Shown: positions 1 through 8,235 of the stretch, piece after piece
Position numbering within the stretch: the first letter of the stretch is position 1
Layout: every line of letters starts with the position of its first letter
Assembly (NCBI RefSeq): GCF_900108365.1
Contig: NZ_FNWQ01000001.1
Span: 1,364,001 to 1,428,000, forward strand
Length of the DNA stretch: 64,000 nucleotides
Origin: Chryseobacterium culicis
Lineage (GTDB): Bacteria > Bacteroidota > Bacteroidia > Flavobacteriales > Weeksellaceae
Direction: 5' to 3'
Made by a program: the position numbers and the translations under genes
The notes under the pieces: generated by a model
The model's database searches: none
What the model saw: the letters and a program-made list of their open reading frames with translations, nothing else
What the model was told of the DNA's origin: nothing

Positions 1-806
1 GTAAGGTCTGATAAGGACAGCTTTTGTTTGGCAATTTCGATCAGTTTTGCGTGGATATGCTGCTGGGTATTCATCCCAGTCATGCTCCTTAGAAGATCAC
101 TAAGATAACCATACGATACATTTAGCTTGGCTGAAAAATAACCGACTGACGGAATCCCTCTCTGCACGGATTCTCCTTCTTCATAATACTTGTTGAGGAG
201 CATTTCAAAGCGCTCTGTTAAAGGGCTGTTTATAGCCTTTCTGGTGATAAACTGCCTCTTATAATAGCGGTTGCTGTAATTAAGCAGCACTTCCAGATAT
301 GAGAGGATGAGTTCCTGACTTGTATCGTCTATTACCGTTTCAATTTCTTCCCGGATATTCTCAAAAATATGAAGTATTTTATTCCTTTCCTTTTCCGAAA
401 GATGAAGGGCTTCGTTAATATTGTAGCCAAAAAATCCGAATTTTGTTATTAACCTCGAAAGAGGATGGCCGGCAAAAAAATCAGGATGAACGAAGAGGCT
501 GCGTCCGCTGCAGATGTCATCATCAATGACGGAAAGAGCCTGCCCCGGAGCTACAAATAATAATCCTCCTTCATCAAAGTCATAGTGCCCCTGTCCATAT
601 TTCAATTTGCCCTTTAGGTTACTTTTATAGGACACCATGTAAAAGTCGTGAACAAGATATTTTACTTTCGATTCCGGAGCAATGTCAGCATGATTGACAG
701 AAACAATAAGGGGATGCAGAGGGCTGGAAACGCCCAGCCCTCTGCATAAATCAGTAATTGACTTAAAATAATGCACTTCTTTCTTTTTAACCGATTTATC
801 GATCAT
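1..806 (-). CDS. AraC-family transcriptional regulator (3' end outside window)
   Basis: The minus strand is open from an ATG at 806 to the window edge, giving about 268 residues with no stop, so the gene is cut by the window and not broken. Residues 1-170 look like the cupin-type sensing domain of AraC regulators, with a segment near residue 27 reading SSPLHPL. The part from about residue 180 is the first helix-turn-helix region, including the segment NVSYGYLSDLLRSMTG typical of AraC HTH domains. The N-terminus resembles the complete AraC protein at 27201-28097 (SAPLHPL), so the two belong to one subfamily. It lies downstream of an SDR gene on the same strand and may control a nearby oxidoreductase; that role is inferred. 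The second HTH is not in view. Confidence 0.85.
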   Translation of the reverse strand, partial: MIDKSVKKKEVHYFKSITDLCRGLGVSSPLHPLIVSVNHADIAPESKVKYLVHDFYMVSYKSNLKGKLKYGQGHYDFDEGGLLFVAPGQALSVIDDDICSGRSLFVHPDFFAGHPLSRLITKFGFFGYNINEALHLSEKERNKILHIFENIREEIETVIDDTSQELILSYLEVLLNYSNRYYKRQFITRKAINSPLTERFEMLLNKYYEEGESVQRGIPSVGYFSAKLNVSYGYLSDLLRSMTGMNTQQHIHAKLIEIAKQKLSLSDL

Positions 807-966
807 GAGTTGATTGTAAAATTTTTATTTAGGTGAATTGATCATTTAAATTTAGCCAATTTTAACAGCTGACACAACTTATGAATACGGATGTTTTTAT
901 TTGATTCATCTTATATCCTAAACCCGAAGAAGCCCATGATATCAAATATAGTTTTCATGGATCTGC

Positions 967-1797
967 TTATTTCGGCAGGAAAATAGTGTTGGTAAATGCC
1001 TGATATTTCTCTTCAGAAGTATTTCTTCGTGCATCCAGAATAGGCTTGATGTCGTCAGTAGGAGAATAGCGTAAACGGTCCGTTCCATCAGTAGCAGCTT
1101 CAAAAATGGCATGCACTACTTTTTCTACTGCATCAGCATCTGCTGTTCCCTGCATTCCATTATAAACTTTGCCAATTTGTTCTAAAAAAGGAAGATAATC
1201 CCCGATCTGCTGTATGGCTAAGCCCTCATCACCCATACGGCTCATAAAGCTGGTTTGCGGTGCTCCTCCGGGTTCAATAATTTTTGCAGCAATACCTAAT
1301 GATGCCAGTTCATACCTCAGTCCTTCTGTCCATCCCTCCAATGCAAATTTCGATGCACTGTAAATCGAAGCCATAGGGAAGCCAATAGCACCTGCACCGG
1401 AGCTGATATTGATAATGATCCCGGATCTTTTGGAGCGGAAATGTGGTAAAATGGCTCTTGTTACATCCATAGCCCCAAATACATTCACATCAAATTGTGC
1501 CTGTACAGCTTCGCGGGATGCACCTTCAAAAATTCCGAACAGGCCATATCCTGCATTATTTACCACTACATCAATATTTCCGAACTGATTTATTCCCTCT
1601 TCGATTGCTTTATCAATAGAATTTTTGTCCTGAACATCCAACTGGCTGATAAGGATATTTTCTGACTTTCCGATATTTTGATCTTTACGGGTATCCCTCA
1701 TTGTGGCAATAACATTCCAGCCCTGAGCCGCGAAATAATTTGCAGTTGCGGCGCCAAAGCCTGATGATGTTCCCGTAATTAATACTGTTTTTTTCAT
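967..1797 (-). CDS. Short-chain dehydrogenase/reductase (classical SDR)
   Basis: A 276-residue cytoplasmic NAD(P)-dependent oxidoreductase of unknown substrate. The Rossmann signature TGTSSGFG is at residues 8-15, the NNAG motif at 80-83, and the catalytic triad is intact with Ser133, Tyr146 and Lys150 (YSASK). Basic residues after the second strand (ATMRDTRK) suggest NADP preference, which is an inference. The length and long C-terminal region resemble SDRs annotated as oxidoreductases near AraC regulators. It is separated from the five-gene redox operon upstream by 385 bp and so probably has its own promoter. The ATG at 1797 fits well, as the Rossmann strand begins at residue 3. Confidence 0.9.
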   Translation of the reverse strand: MKKTVLITGTSSGFGAATANYFAAQGWNVIATMRDTRKDQNIGKSENILISQLDVQDKNSIDKAIEEGINQFGNIDVVVNNAGYGLFGIFEGASREAVQAQFDVNVFGAMDVTRAILPHFRSKRSGIIINISSGAGAIGFPMASIYSASKFALEGWTEGLRYELASLGIAAKIIEPGGAPQTSFMSRMGDEGLAIQQIGDYLPFLEQIGKVYNGMQGTADADAVEKVVHAIFEAATDGTDRLRYSPTDDIKPILDARRNTSEEKYQAFTNTIFLPK

Positions 1798-2182
1798 TTC
1801 TGTTATTTAATTTGTTTAATATTTTTGACATTGCAAATATCTAACGTATTTCAAATCACGAGTAAACCAGATTAAGGGATTGATGATCCAAAATGAGGAT
1901 TATGTTTTTTTCCGGAAATGCTTCAATCGGCGAATTAGCTATCGTTACACTGCAGTGCTACCTGTTGCAAGCCCTGACAATACTTTACCATAAGTACATT
2001 ATCGCAGCCGGTGTACATTAATAATGTAAAAACATTATCAGACCAAGACGCTTTAACAGTACAGGTTTGCAATAAAGCTGGAAATCCGGTAAGGTACCGT
2101 AGAGGCAGGAAAGGCGAGTCCAATAACTGCAGAGGACAAAGGAGGTCTTCGCCAAGATAAGGGCCATGGAGCTGCAAATGTA
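1798..2182. other. Gene-free stretch between two oxidoreductase genes
   Basis: No convincing gene is seen in these 385 bases. One minus-strand reading frame (1935-2177) would need a TTG start and encodes an unrecognisable Cys- and Leu-rich peptide, so it is not called. The segment at 1831-1840 (TTGCAAATAT) resembles half of the repeat found upstream of the SDR genes near 5957 and 6945, but no second copy lies 21 bp away. The promoter of the SDR at 967-1797 should lie here. GC content at about 2050-2170 looks higher than in typical intergenic DNA of this window, which could mean a decayed gene, though I could not identify one. Confidence 0.4.
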
Positions 2183-3079
2183 TTATTTAGCTCTGAAATT
2201 CATATGTTCTTTTTCAACTGTGAAAGACATATTCTCTGCCAGAGTTGTCTCTCCATAGATCTGTTCGATGCCCTCTTTATTTTCAAACCGGATATGTCCA
2301 TTATTGAATCCTTCGTTCATTTCAGCCATTAGTTTGGCTGCTGCATCGGTAAGGCCGAATTGTCTGTAAGTAGATTGATACTGTTCACTCGGAATAACCT
2401 TCACACTGATCTGCTTTTCAAATAGGGTACTCAATACGGAGGCAACGTCTTCCGCAGAATATACATCAGGACCACTAAGCTCTATCATGCGGTGCCCCTG
2501 TAATTCCTGCTGCATCAGCAAGGATGCAAGATGACCAATGTCTTTTGCCGCAACCATCGGAAGTTTTAGATCGGCAGGATTTATAAAACTGTAAAAAAAG
2601 CCCTTAGAAGCAGCTTGTTTTATGCTTTCCCCGAAATTCTCCATAAACCAGCCTGCCCTTATACCTACCGTTGGGATATCCAGTAATCTTAATTTTTGTT
2701 CCATATCATAAAATTTAAGAATAGCCCCAGTACCATTACGCAGATGTCCGCCAATGGAAGATAAATAAACAATTTTTCTGATTGAAGACTGCTGTACTGC
2801 TGCTGCTATGTTATCCAGCATTTTCAAATGCTCACCAATTGGATCTTCGAGGTCAAAGGCCGGCGGCGTCATCACAAATAAGGTGTCCGTATCCTTTAAT
2901 GCGGTGGCCAGACTGTCATAATCTAACAGGTCTGCTAAAGCAACCTTTGCTCCTTTTTCCTGCCATTGAGCTGCTTTGGTGGGATTCCTGAGAATTGCCT
3001 GTACTGCTAATCCCTTATTTAATAGTTCTGTGGCAACGATGCTGCCTACATGCCCGGAGGCACCTATCACTGTATACAT
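2183..3079 (-). CDS. NmrA/QOR2-like NAD(P)-binding oxidoreductase
   Basis: A 298-residue atypical SDR of the NmrA-like group. The N-terminal dinucleotide motif GASGHVG (residues 6-12) follows directly after the start. The phrase DTLFVMTPP and the later IRKIVYLSSIGG and GIRAGWFMEN are typical of NmrA/NAD(P)H-quinone reductase 2-like proteins, which bind NADP(H) and act as quinone reductases or redox sensors. No YxxxK motif in the classical position is seen, as expected for the group. It is the last gene of a tight minus-strand run (19 bp after the SDR at 3099-3821). The substrate is unknown. Confidence 0.85.
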   Translation of the reverse strand: MYTVIGASGHVGSIVATELLNKGLAVQAILRNPTKAAQWQEKGAKVALADLLDYDSLATALKDTDTLFVMTPPAFDLEDPIGEHLKMLDNIAAAVQQSSIRKIVYLSSIGGHLRNGTGAILKFYDMEQKLRLLDIPTVGIRAGWFMENFGESIKQAASKGFFYSFINPADLKLPMVAAKDIGHLASLLMQQELQGHRMIELSGPDVYSAEDVASVLSTLFEKQISVKVIPSEQYQSTYRQFGLTDAAAKLMAEMNEGFNNGHIRFENKEGIEQIYGETTLAENMSFTVEKEHMNFRAK

Positions 3080-3098
3080 TATGTTTTACTATTTGATT

Positions 3099-3821
3099 TT
3101 AAACTAATACAGCACCGCCATCAATCACTAATGACTGTCCTGTCATATATTCCTGTTTCATGAGAAATACAAAAGCATCCGCAACATCCATTGGCTGTCC
3201 AACTCTCTGTAACAGTAGCGTATTTTCCAGGTGGCTGAAAAAGTTTTCTTTATCTTCCCGGCTAAGATTTCCCCATAAATTAGTATCTATGATACCTGCC
3301 GCAATATTATTGACTCTTACAGGAGCAAGCTCTACAGCCATGGCCTTTGTAAATGCGTCCATTGCTCCACAAATTGTTGCGCCTAAGCTGTATCCCGCCG
3401 CCGGACGCTGTCCAAAATTGCCGCTCATCAAATTTATACTCCCTCCTTCATTGATGTGGGGACGACCATATTTAATGGCTGCAAAGGCACCCCAGAAACG
3501 TATTGTGAAGAAATCTTTGCCATTTTCTATATCCGTATCGTCAACCATACTCATCGAAATATTTTCTCCCGCTGTGTAAACCAGGTGATCGAATTTGCCG
3601 ATAGTACTAAAGAAAGTCTTTATATTTTCTTCTTTATCTAAACTCACAGCAAACCCTCTGCTATTTTCCGGTAATGTTGCCAAAGCTCTGTCAATACGCT
3701 GCTGATTGCTTGAAACGATAATTACTTCGGCTCCATCCGCAGCGGCTGCCTGGGCTGTTGCCAATCCAAGTCCTGAACTGCCACCTAGAATAATTACTTT
3801 TTTGTTTTCTAATGTTTTCAT
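3099..3821 (-). CDS. SDR-family protein lacking the catalytic Tyr-Lys pair
   Basis: A 240-residue SDR-fold protein. The cofactor loop GGSSGLG is at residues 13-19 and the C-terminal part keeps SDR landmarks (ELAPVRVNNIAAG, then TGQSLVIDGG near the end). Ser133 is present, but the residues 13 and 17 positions later are Leu146 and Ile150 in place of Tyr and Lys. Tyr144 is two residues off register. The family includes a subgroup with the same RPAAGYSLGA-type sequence, so this is a family trait and not a sequencing error. It may be catalytically different or a binding protein. It sits 19 bp from the NmrA-like gene and 47 bp after the lipoprotein gene, in one operon. Confidence 0.85.
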   Translation of the reverse strand: MKTLENKKVIILGGSSGLGLATAQAAAADGAEVIIVSSNQQRIDRALATLPENSRGFAVSLDKEENIKTFFSTIGKFDHLVYTAGENISMSMVDDTDIENGKDFFTIRFWGAFAAIKYGRPHINEGGSINLMSGNFGQRPAAGYSLGATICGAMDAFTKAMAVELAPVRVNNIAAGIIDTNLWGNLSREDKENFFSHLENTLLLQRVGQPMDVADAFVFLMKQEYMTGQSLVIDGGAVLV

Positions 3822-3868
3822 TGTGAAATTTTTATATTAAAATTATATTTGACGAAAATTGTTCTGTG

Positions 3869-4291
3869 TTATTCAATGTCAGCCTGTCCGATCAACAATT
3901 GGTCGAACTTTCCGTCTGAACCTATCCTGAATTTGAAGTATGTTTTGAAATCACCCCAGCTGTCACTATGGAATTTTCCGTAAATATCCCTGCTGTTATT
4001 TTCAGCTTTATCTATAGAGGTAAAATATTCCTTACCAATTGCCTCTGTTGAAAATTTTATGAAATCCCTTGGATGTCCGTCGTCCAAGAGCGTGGCATTT
4101 TTATTAAAATGTGAAAGCCATTTTGCACGATCTCCTTTTTGCCAGTCTTCAATAGCAGCAAGAACCGTGGGGTTATTAATCTTAGAATATTCCATTTTGC
4201 TGATTGTTTTGTGGGTATGGCTGCCTATCTGTCCGCACGCATATAGATTATAAAGAAGAAGGATCGGTACGAAAGCCCTGAAGATTTTCAT
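3869..4291 (-). CDS. Small NTF2/SnoaL-like lipoprotein
   Basis: A 140-residue protein with a lipoprotein signal: a hydrophobic stretch at residues 5-17 followed by LYAC with Cys19. The mature part has the flow of a SnoaL-like (NTF2-fold) domain: an N-terminal helix with AAIEDWQKGD, a segment FNKNATLLDDGHP, and late strands KTYFKFRIGSDGK and QLLIGQAD. Such domains bind small hydrophobic ligands or act as isomerases. The gene starts 3 bp after the SDR stop at 4295 and is followed by another SDR, so it is part of the redox operon. The periplasmic or surface location beside cytoplasmic SDRs is odd; ligand and role are unknown. Confidence 0.7.
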   Translation of the reverse strand: MKIFRAFVPILLLYNLYACGQIGSHTHKTISKMEYSKINNPTVLAAIEDWQKGDRAKWLSHFNKNATLLDDGHPRDFIKFSTEAIGKEYFTSIDKAENNSRDIYGKFHSDSWGDFKTYFKFRIGSDGKFDQLLIGQADIE

Positions 4292-4294
4292 TGC

Positions 4295-5047
4295 TTACTG
4301 ATTTGCTCCTCCATTAACCAACAGGTGCTGGCCATTTACAAATGAGGATAGTCCCCCTGCGAAAAATTCTGCGGCATTGGCAACATCCTCCACTTCTGCA
4401 AGTCTGCCCATAGGACAACTTTCCAGCAGGGATTTTCTCAGCTCAGGATAGCTTCCTTCCTCGGCGAAGATACCGGAATGATCTACAGCGAATGGAATAA
4501 TGGAATTTACAGTAACCCCCCGATGTCCAATTTCTTTTGATAATACATCAACAAGATATCGCGGTGTTGTTTTGCTTCCGCCATATACTGCCATCCCAGG
4601 AACCGGGAAAGCGGTGGTACTGGATGCAATATAAATGATGCGGCCGTTATCTTCCACATGAAGCGCTGCCTGCTGCATGGTAAAATAGGCCCCCTTAGTA
4701 TTGATTGAAAAGAGACGGTCAAACTGTTCTTCTGTAAATTCTGTCACCGGTGTTTCTACCATTTCTATCCCCGCATTAGCCACAACAATATCAATCTTTC
4801 CAAATGTTTTTTTGGCTTCTTCAAACAATCGTTTAATATCTTCAACTTTGCTTACATCTGCCTGAATTGAAATAACCTTTACTCCCATTGCCTTAATGTT
4901 GCTTTCTACCTGATCTGTAGAAGATTTGTCTTTTGAGTAATTCAGTACGATATCTGCGCCTAAAGCGGCATAACGTTCCGCAATGGCTTTTCCCAAGCCT
5001 CTTCCTGAGCCCGTAATCAAGGCTACTTTATTTACTAATGTGTTCAT
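4295..5047 (-). CDS. Short-chain dehydrogenase/reductase (FabG-like)
   Basis: A 250-residue classical SDR. The start is placed at the ATG at 5047. A longer reading frame to 5128 adds 27 residues without SDR character and overlaps the upstream gene. The cofactor motif TGSGRGLG spans residues 12-19, ANAG is at 90-93, and Ser142, Tyr155 and Lys159 (YGGSK) form the active site. The C-terminal GGANQ ending is typical. Close similarity to the next upstream SDR (5083-5823) suggests a gene duplication, and the two are separated by 35 bp. Substrate unknown; most members reduce carbonyls or oxidise alcohols with NADP(H). Confidence 0.9.
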   Translation of the reverse strand: MNTLVNKVALITGSGRGLGKAIAERYAALGADIVLNYSKDKSSTDQVESNIKAMGVKVISIQADVSKVEDIKRLFEEAKKTFGKIDIVVANAGIEMVETPVTEFTEEQFDRLFSINTKGAYFTMQQAALHVEDNGRIIYIASSTTAFPVPGMAVYGGSKTTPRYLVDVLSKEIGHRGVTVNSIIPFAVDHSGIFAEEGSYPELRKSLLESCPMGRLAEVEDVANAAEFFAGGLSSFVNGQHLLVNGGANQ

Positions 5048-5082
5048 TTTGTAGTATTTTTTACTGATTTTCAAAAATTTGA

Positions 5083-5823
5083 TCAGGCCATTCCCCCATT
5101 GGCACCTATGCTTTGTCCGGAAATCCATTTTGCCTGATCAGATGCAAGAAATGCAACTACTTCTGCTATGTCTTCAGGAGTTCCGAGACGTCCGAACGCA
5201 TTGCTGGAAGCAAGCTGTTTGATCTGTTCCTCAGACTTTCCCTTGAGAAACAAGTCAGTTCCTGTCGGGCCGGGCAGTACGCAGTTGACATTAATTCCTC
5301 TCGAACCGATTTCCTTTGCGAAAATGCGGCTCATCTGTTCTACTGCCGCTTTAGTGGCAGCATAAACTCCATAAGTAGGAAAAGCAGTTCGGGTCACCGT
5401 TGAAGAAAGGTTGATAATACTTCCATTGTCAGAAAGTTGGGCTGCAGCTTGCTGAAGGGAGTAGAATACCCCTTTAAAGTTAATATCCAATTGTTTTTCC
5501 AACTGTTCTTCTGAAAGATCCTTGATTAGGGCATTGATCATTACTCCAGCATTATTTACCCAAATATCTACGTTTCCAAAATGCTCAATGCTTTCAGTAA
5601 ACAGGCGTATAACTTCTTCCTTTCGGCTCACATCAGCTTTAATAGCAATGGCCTCTCCTCCTGATGAAGTGATACCTGATACAGTCTCATCTGCCGCTGC
5701 TTTGTTGCCGCTGTAGTTTACAACAACTCTGGCACCTTCCTGTGCCAATCTCAATGCAATGGCAGCCCCGATTCCTTTCGATGAACCTGTTACTACTGCC
5801 ACTTTTTCTGCTAAATTTTTCAT
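5083..5823 (-). CDS. Short-chain dehydrogenase/reductase (FabG-like), first gene of the redox operon
   Basis: A 246-residue classical SDR similar to 3-oxoacyl-ACP reductases. TGSSKGIG is at residues 12-19, NNAG at 90-93, with Ser141, Tyr154 and Lys158 (YAATK) as active site. The C-terminus WISGQSIGANGG matches the family dimerisation region. It heads a run of five minus-strand genes (SDR, SDR, lipoprotein, SDR, NmrA-like) with gaps of 3-47 bp. Its upstream region carries the direct-repeat promoter at 5927-5992, also found in front of the SDR at 6018-6791. FabG itself is unlikely, as no other fatty acid synthesis genes are near. Confidence 0.9.
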   Translation of the reverse strand: MKNLAEKVAVVTGSSKGIGAAIALRLAQEGARVVVNYSGNKAAADETVSGITSSGGEAIAIKADVSRKEEVIRLFTESIEHFGNVDIWVNNAGVMINALIKDLSEEQLEKQLDINFKGVFYSLQQAAAQLSDNGSIINLSSTVTRTAFPTYGVYAATKAAVEQMSRIFAKEIGSRGINVNCVLPGPTGTDLFLKGKSEEQIKQLASSNAFGRLGTPEDIAEVVAFLASDQAKWISGQSIGANGGMA

Positions 5824-5926
5824 TTTTATTTATTTTTTTGTTTGATGAAACCGTCTTTCCCTCTTACGTATTATATTCAGTGTAAATGGGTGGTCCGGTT
5901 TGTATTTACACTTTTTTATCCCAGGT

Positions 5927-5992
5927 CAAAGGTATTATCTCCTGTGCCCTGAATTGTTGCGAATTTTAAAGGATGAGTTGCAAAATTTAAAT
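5927..5992 (-). promoter_or_regulatory. Promoter with two direct repeats, 21-bp period, for the SDR operon
   Basis: On the minus strand a TACCTTTG box (5927-5934) matches the Bacteroidota -7 consensus TAnnTTTG. Upstream of it are two repeats read on the plus strand as TTGCGAATTTTAAAG (5957-5971) and TTGCAAAATTTAAAT (5978-5992), whose starts are 21 bp apart. The distance from the -7 box to the first repeat start is 30 bp, exactly as in the promoter near 6915. Direct repeats two helical turns apart, overlapping the -33 region, fit an AraC-type activator site. Between the box and the gene, an inverted repeat AGTGTAAAT/ATTTACACT (5879-5887 and 5904-5912) lies in the leader. Confidence 0.6.
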
Positions 5993-6017
5993 AACTTCAG
6001 CTCTAAGATAAAACGGC

Positions 6018-6791
6018 TTAGTCAGGGAGCGTGATACCTGAGATTTCTGCGCATTTATCAATAAATATCTCCTGTATTTTCCTGTTTTTAGCATCAGCAT
6101 GCAAATTCTGTGGTTTTTTATGATAATAATAACCTCCCGATTTGAGCACATGGGCATCCATAGAAGAAGCTAACCACACCTGTGTCAGTGGAGCATCTGC
6201 AAGACTGTCCGGAGCTCCGGCTCCTCCCATTTTAGTAGCTACCCATCCCGGTTCCAGTGCATTAGATGCGACATCTTTCCATCTTTCGGCAACCGCAAAG
6301 GCAAGTAGTACATTGTGCAGTTTGGAATCAGAATAAGCCTGAAATCCGTTCCAGTTTCTTTGTTCCCATAGTAGGTCATCCAGGCTGCTGTCTCCATCGC
6401 GGTGGAGACCACTGCTTATATATATAAGCCTGTTGGGTTTCTCAATAAGAGCAGTTAGGATGTATGGGGAAAGACTGTTTATGGCAAAGACATGCGGTAA
6501 ACCATCTGTAGTCAATATTTTTCTCGGTTCCCTGTAACCCACTGCAGCATTATGGATAACAGCATCAAACCTTCCAAGTTTATTGACTTTCTTAGCGAGG
6601 TCAATGGTTTCTGAAATACTGGCCAGATCAGCAGTTAATACCGTTTCTGCTTTTGGATTGGCTTCAAGTGCTTGTTCGGCTCTGTCCTGATTTCTTGCAT
6701 GAAGTACTATCTGATGTCCCTGTTGGATCAGTATTTTTGCGGCCATCATGCCAAGGCCGTCAGAAGATCCTGTAATGAATATTCGTCCCAT
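6018..6791 (-). CDS. Short-chain dehydrogenase with long catalytic loop
   Basis: A 257-residue SDR. The cofactor motif TGSSDGLG covers residues 7-14 and HNAAVG (80-85) replaces the usual NNAG. Ser126/127 and Tyr153-Lys157 (YSDSK) are present, with a longer Ser-to-Tyr spacing than in FabG-like proteins, as in retinol dehydrogenase- or protochlorophyllide reductase-like SDRs. The C-terminal TQVWLASSMDA and GGYYYHKKPQ also fit that branch. The next gene (5083-5823) begins 194 bp downstream behind its own copy of the shared regulatory module, so the two units are probably co-regulated without being one transcript. Confidence 0.88.
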   Translation of the reverse strand: MGRIFITGSSDGLGMMAAKILIQQGHQIVLHARNQDRAEQALEANPKAETVLTADLASISETIDLAKKVNKLGRFDAVIHNAAVGYREPRKILTTDGLPHVFAINSLSPYILTALIEKPNRLIYISSGLHRDGDSSLDDLLWEQRNWNGFQAYSDSKLHNVLLAFAVAERWKDVASNALEPGWVATKMGGAGAPDSLADAPLTQVWLASSMDAHVLKSGGYYYHKKPQNLHADAKNRKIQEIFIDKCAEISGITLPD

Positions 6792-6914
6792 TTTATTATT
6801 TTGATTGTATTAGAAAATGATTAGATAACCCCCGATTGGTGGCTTGGTTTTAATGCAATAGCTGTCAACATTGATGAATGCCAAGCAGCTTTTTTCATTA
6901 ATAAATTGCTTATT

Positions 6915-6980
6915 CAAAGGTATGCACGCTGTGCCTTGTTAGAGTTGCAAATATTAAAGCAAGCATTGCAAATATTAAAG
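6915..6980 (-). promoter_or_regulatory. Second copy of the direct-repeat promoter, upstream of the SDR at 6018-6791
   Basis: The plus strand shows CAAAGGTA (6915-6922; TACCTTTG on the minus strand), a 22-bp spacer, then TTGCAAATATTAAAG at 6945-6959 and an identical copy at 6966-6980. The repeats start 21 bp apart. Box, spacer length and repeat phase equal those at 5927-5992, and both spacers contain CTGTGCC. The rest of the 415-bp gap 6792-7206 holds a weak hairpin (GGAGTAG/CTGCTCC, 7032-7053) and no gene that I can see. Confidence 0.6.
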
Positions 6981-7206
6981 AAGTTTTGGCAAAGCAATAC
7001 TTAATATCTGCTTTTTACGATTGCGAGTAGGGGAGTAGCGAAGTTTCTGCTCCTGCTAAAAACCTGAAGTATCCGTATTGTGTAAAAAACGCAGGTATTT
7101 TCTTCACGTTTTCTGCAATTAATGCATAACAGTATACTCGTTGTGTGGATATAGATAAGTGTTACAGATATTTCCTTCGAACCTGTTATTTCCTGCTTAA
7201 AAGCTC

Positions 7207-8133
7207 TTAAGAGTGGTGAGATTTTCTGTATAAGATAGGTGATGTTTTCTCATACTTTTTAAAAAAGTTACTGAAATGTGAGGTTTCTGAGAAGCCCAAT
7301 CTGTAGCTGATTTCCTTGATCGTCATATCCTCATTCTGTAATAAGGATTTCGCTTCCGTAAGCGTTTTCTCGGCAATCCAGGCGGTAATGTTTTTCCCTG
7401 TTTTGCTTTTGATAACACTGCTTAGGTAATTGGGATGCAGATGAAGTGCATTGGCATAATCCTGCACACGGAAAGCCAGATCAGCTTTTCCTAAACTCAG
7501 ATCACGATAATGCTGCTCTAAAATTCTTTTAAAAGAAATAACAATCTGGGAACTGCGGTTTCCTTCATAGATAGGATTATAATCAACCCAGATATGCTCC
7601 CTGATCTTAAAAAGAAGGACAGCCAACAGATGACCTATAATTTTGTATTTGGAAGCTGTATTTTTTCTGTACTCGTTTACGATCTCTACATTAATTACTG
7701 CAACTTCTTCGAAGAAATGATCCGCCACCACTCTTGGCCTTACAGTTTCAGTAAGAAGAAAAGGAAAATCTGTGTAAACATCTTCTCCAATGTATTTTTT
7801 CAGAAAGGTTTCGTCAAAAGTTATCAGGAGTATATCATCTATTTGTGTCCAGCTGAATGTACGGTAATTGCTGGGATTGGTGAAGTAAATTGAGTGGGGT
7901 TCAACTTCAAAAGTCTGTTCATCAATGGTGTATCTGCCTTTCCCATTCTTCACAAACAGAAAGGAGAAAAAATTAGGCCGATAGGAATCTGAAGTGTAAG
8001 GAAGTTCGAATCCAATTTCATTGAGATTGAAAATGGTAAAACATTCCCCTGAGTCAAATAATTCTACAGACAGGTGTAAAGCCTGATACAGTTGAAATAG
8101 CGAGTTGGATTCAATTCTTTTAGAATTTGCCAC
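7207..8133 (-). CDS. AraC-family transcriptional regulator, non-ATG start
   Basis: The frame has no early ATG. A TTG at 8166 is possible (319 residues) but lies inside a TATATTTG promoter box, so the GTG at 8133 (308 residues) is preferred; this start is uncertain. The N-terminal half is a cupin-like sensing domain (FSFLFVKNGKGRYTIDE, then HSIYFTNPSNYRTF). The C-terminal 100 residues are two AraC helix-turn-helices, with YANALHLHPNYLSSVIK and IKEISYRLGFSETSHFSNFFKK. It lies just upstream of the SDR run on the same strand and is the nearest candidate to bind the repeats at 5957-5992 and 6945-6980. That assignment is inferred. Confidence 0.85.
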   Translation of the reverse strand: MANSKRIESNSLFQLYQALHLSVELFDSGECFTIFNLNEIGFELPYTSDSYRPNFFSFLFVKNGKGRYTIDEQTFEVEPHSIYFTNPSNYRTFSWTQIDDILLITFDETFLKKYIGEDVYTDFPFLLTETVRPRVVADHFFEEVAVINVEIVNEYRKNTASKYKIIGHLLAVLLFKIREHIWVDYNPIYEGNRSSQIVISFKRILEQHYRDLSLGKADLAFRVQDYANALHLHPNYLSSVIKSKTGKNITAWIAEKTLTEAKSLLQNEDMTIKEISYRLGFSETSHFSNFFKKYEKTSPILYRKSHHS

Positions 8134-8163
8134 TTGATTATTGTTTTTTTGACAGAATCTGTT

Positions 8164-8171
8164 CAAATATA
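8164..8171 (-). promoter_or_regulatory. Putative -7 promoter box of the AraC gene
   Basis: The minus strand reads TATATTTG, a full match to TAnnTTTG. It overlaps the only TTG start available for the long form of the AraC protein, which argues for translation from the GTG at 8133. A TTGCAAGCTTATTAAA segment at 8196-8211 resembles the SDR operator repeat and lies at about the same distance, so autoregulation is possible but weakly supported. Confidence 0.4.
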
Positions 8172-8235
8172 CTCATTTACCTGCAACCGAAAGAATTGCA
8201 AGCTTATTAAAACACAGGTTATTCTCAACTTTGTG

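Noticed and set aside
1..806. Calling the AraC gene at the window edge a pseudogene
   Set aside because: The frame is intact to the edge; the missing C-terminus is due to the window cut.
1935..2177. 80-residue minus-strand frame between oxidoreductase genes
   Set aside because: It needs a TTG start, has no recognisable domain and an odd Cys/Leu-rich composition; no ribosome site or neighbour context supports it.
5048..5128. 27-residue N-terminal extension of the SDR at 4295-5047
   Set aside because: It overlaps the upstream SDR gene and contains nothing SDR-like; the Rossmann fold starts right after the ATG at 5047.
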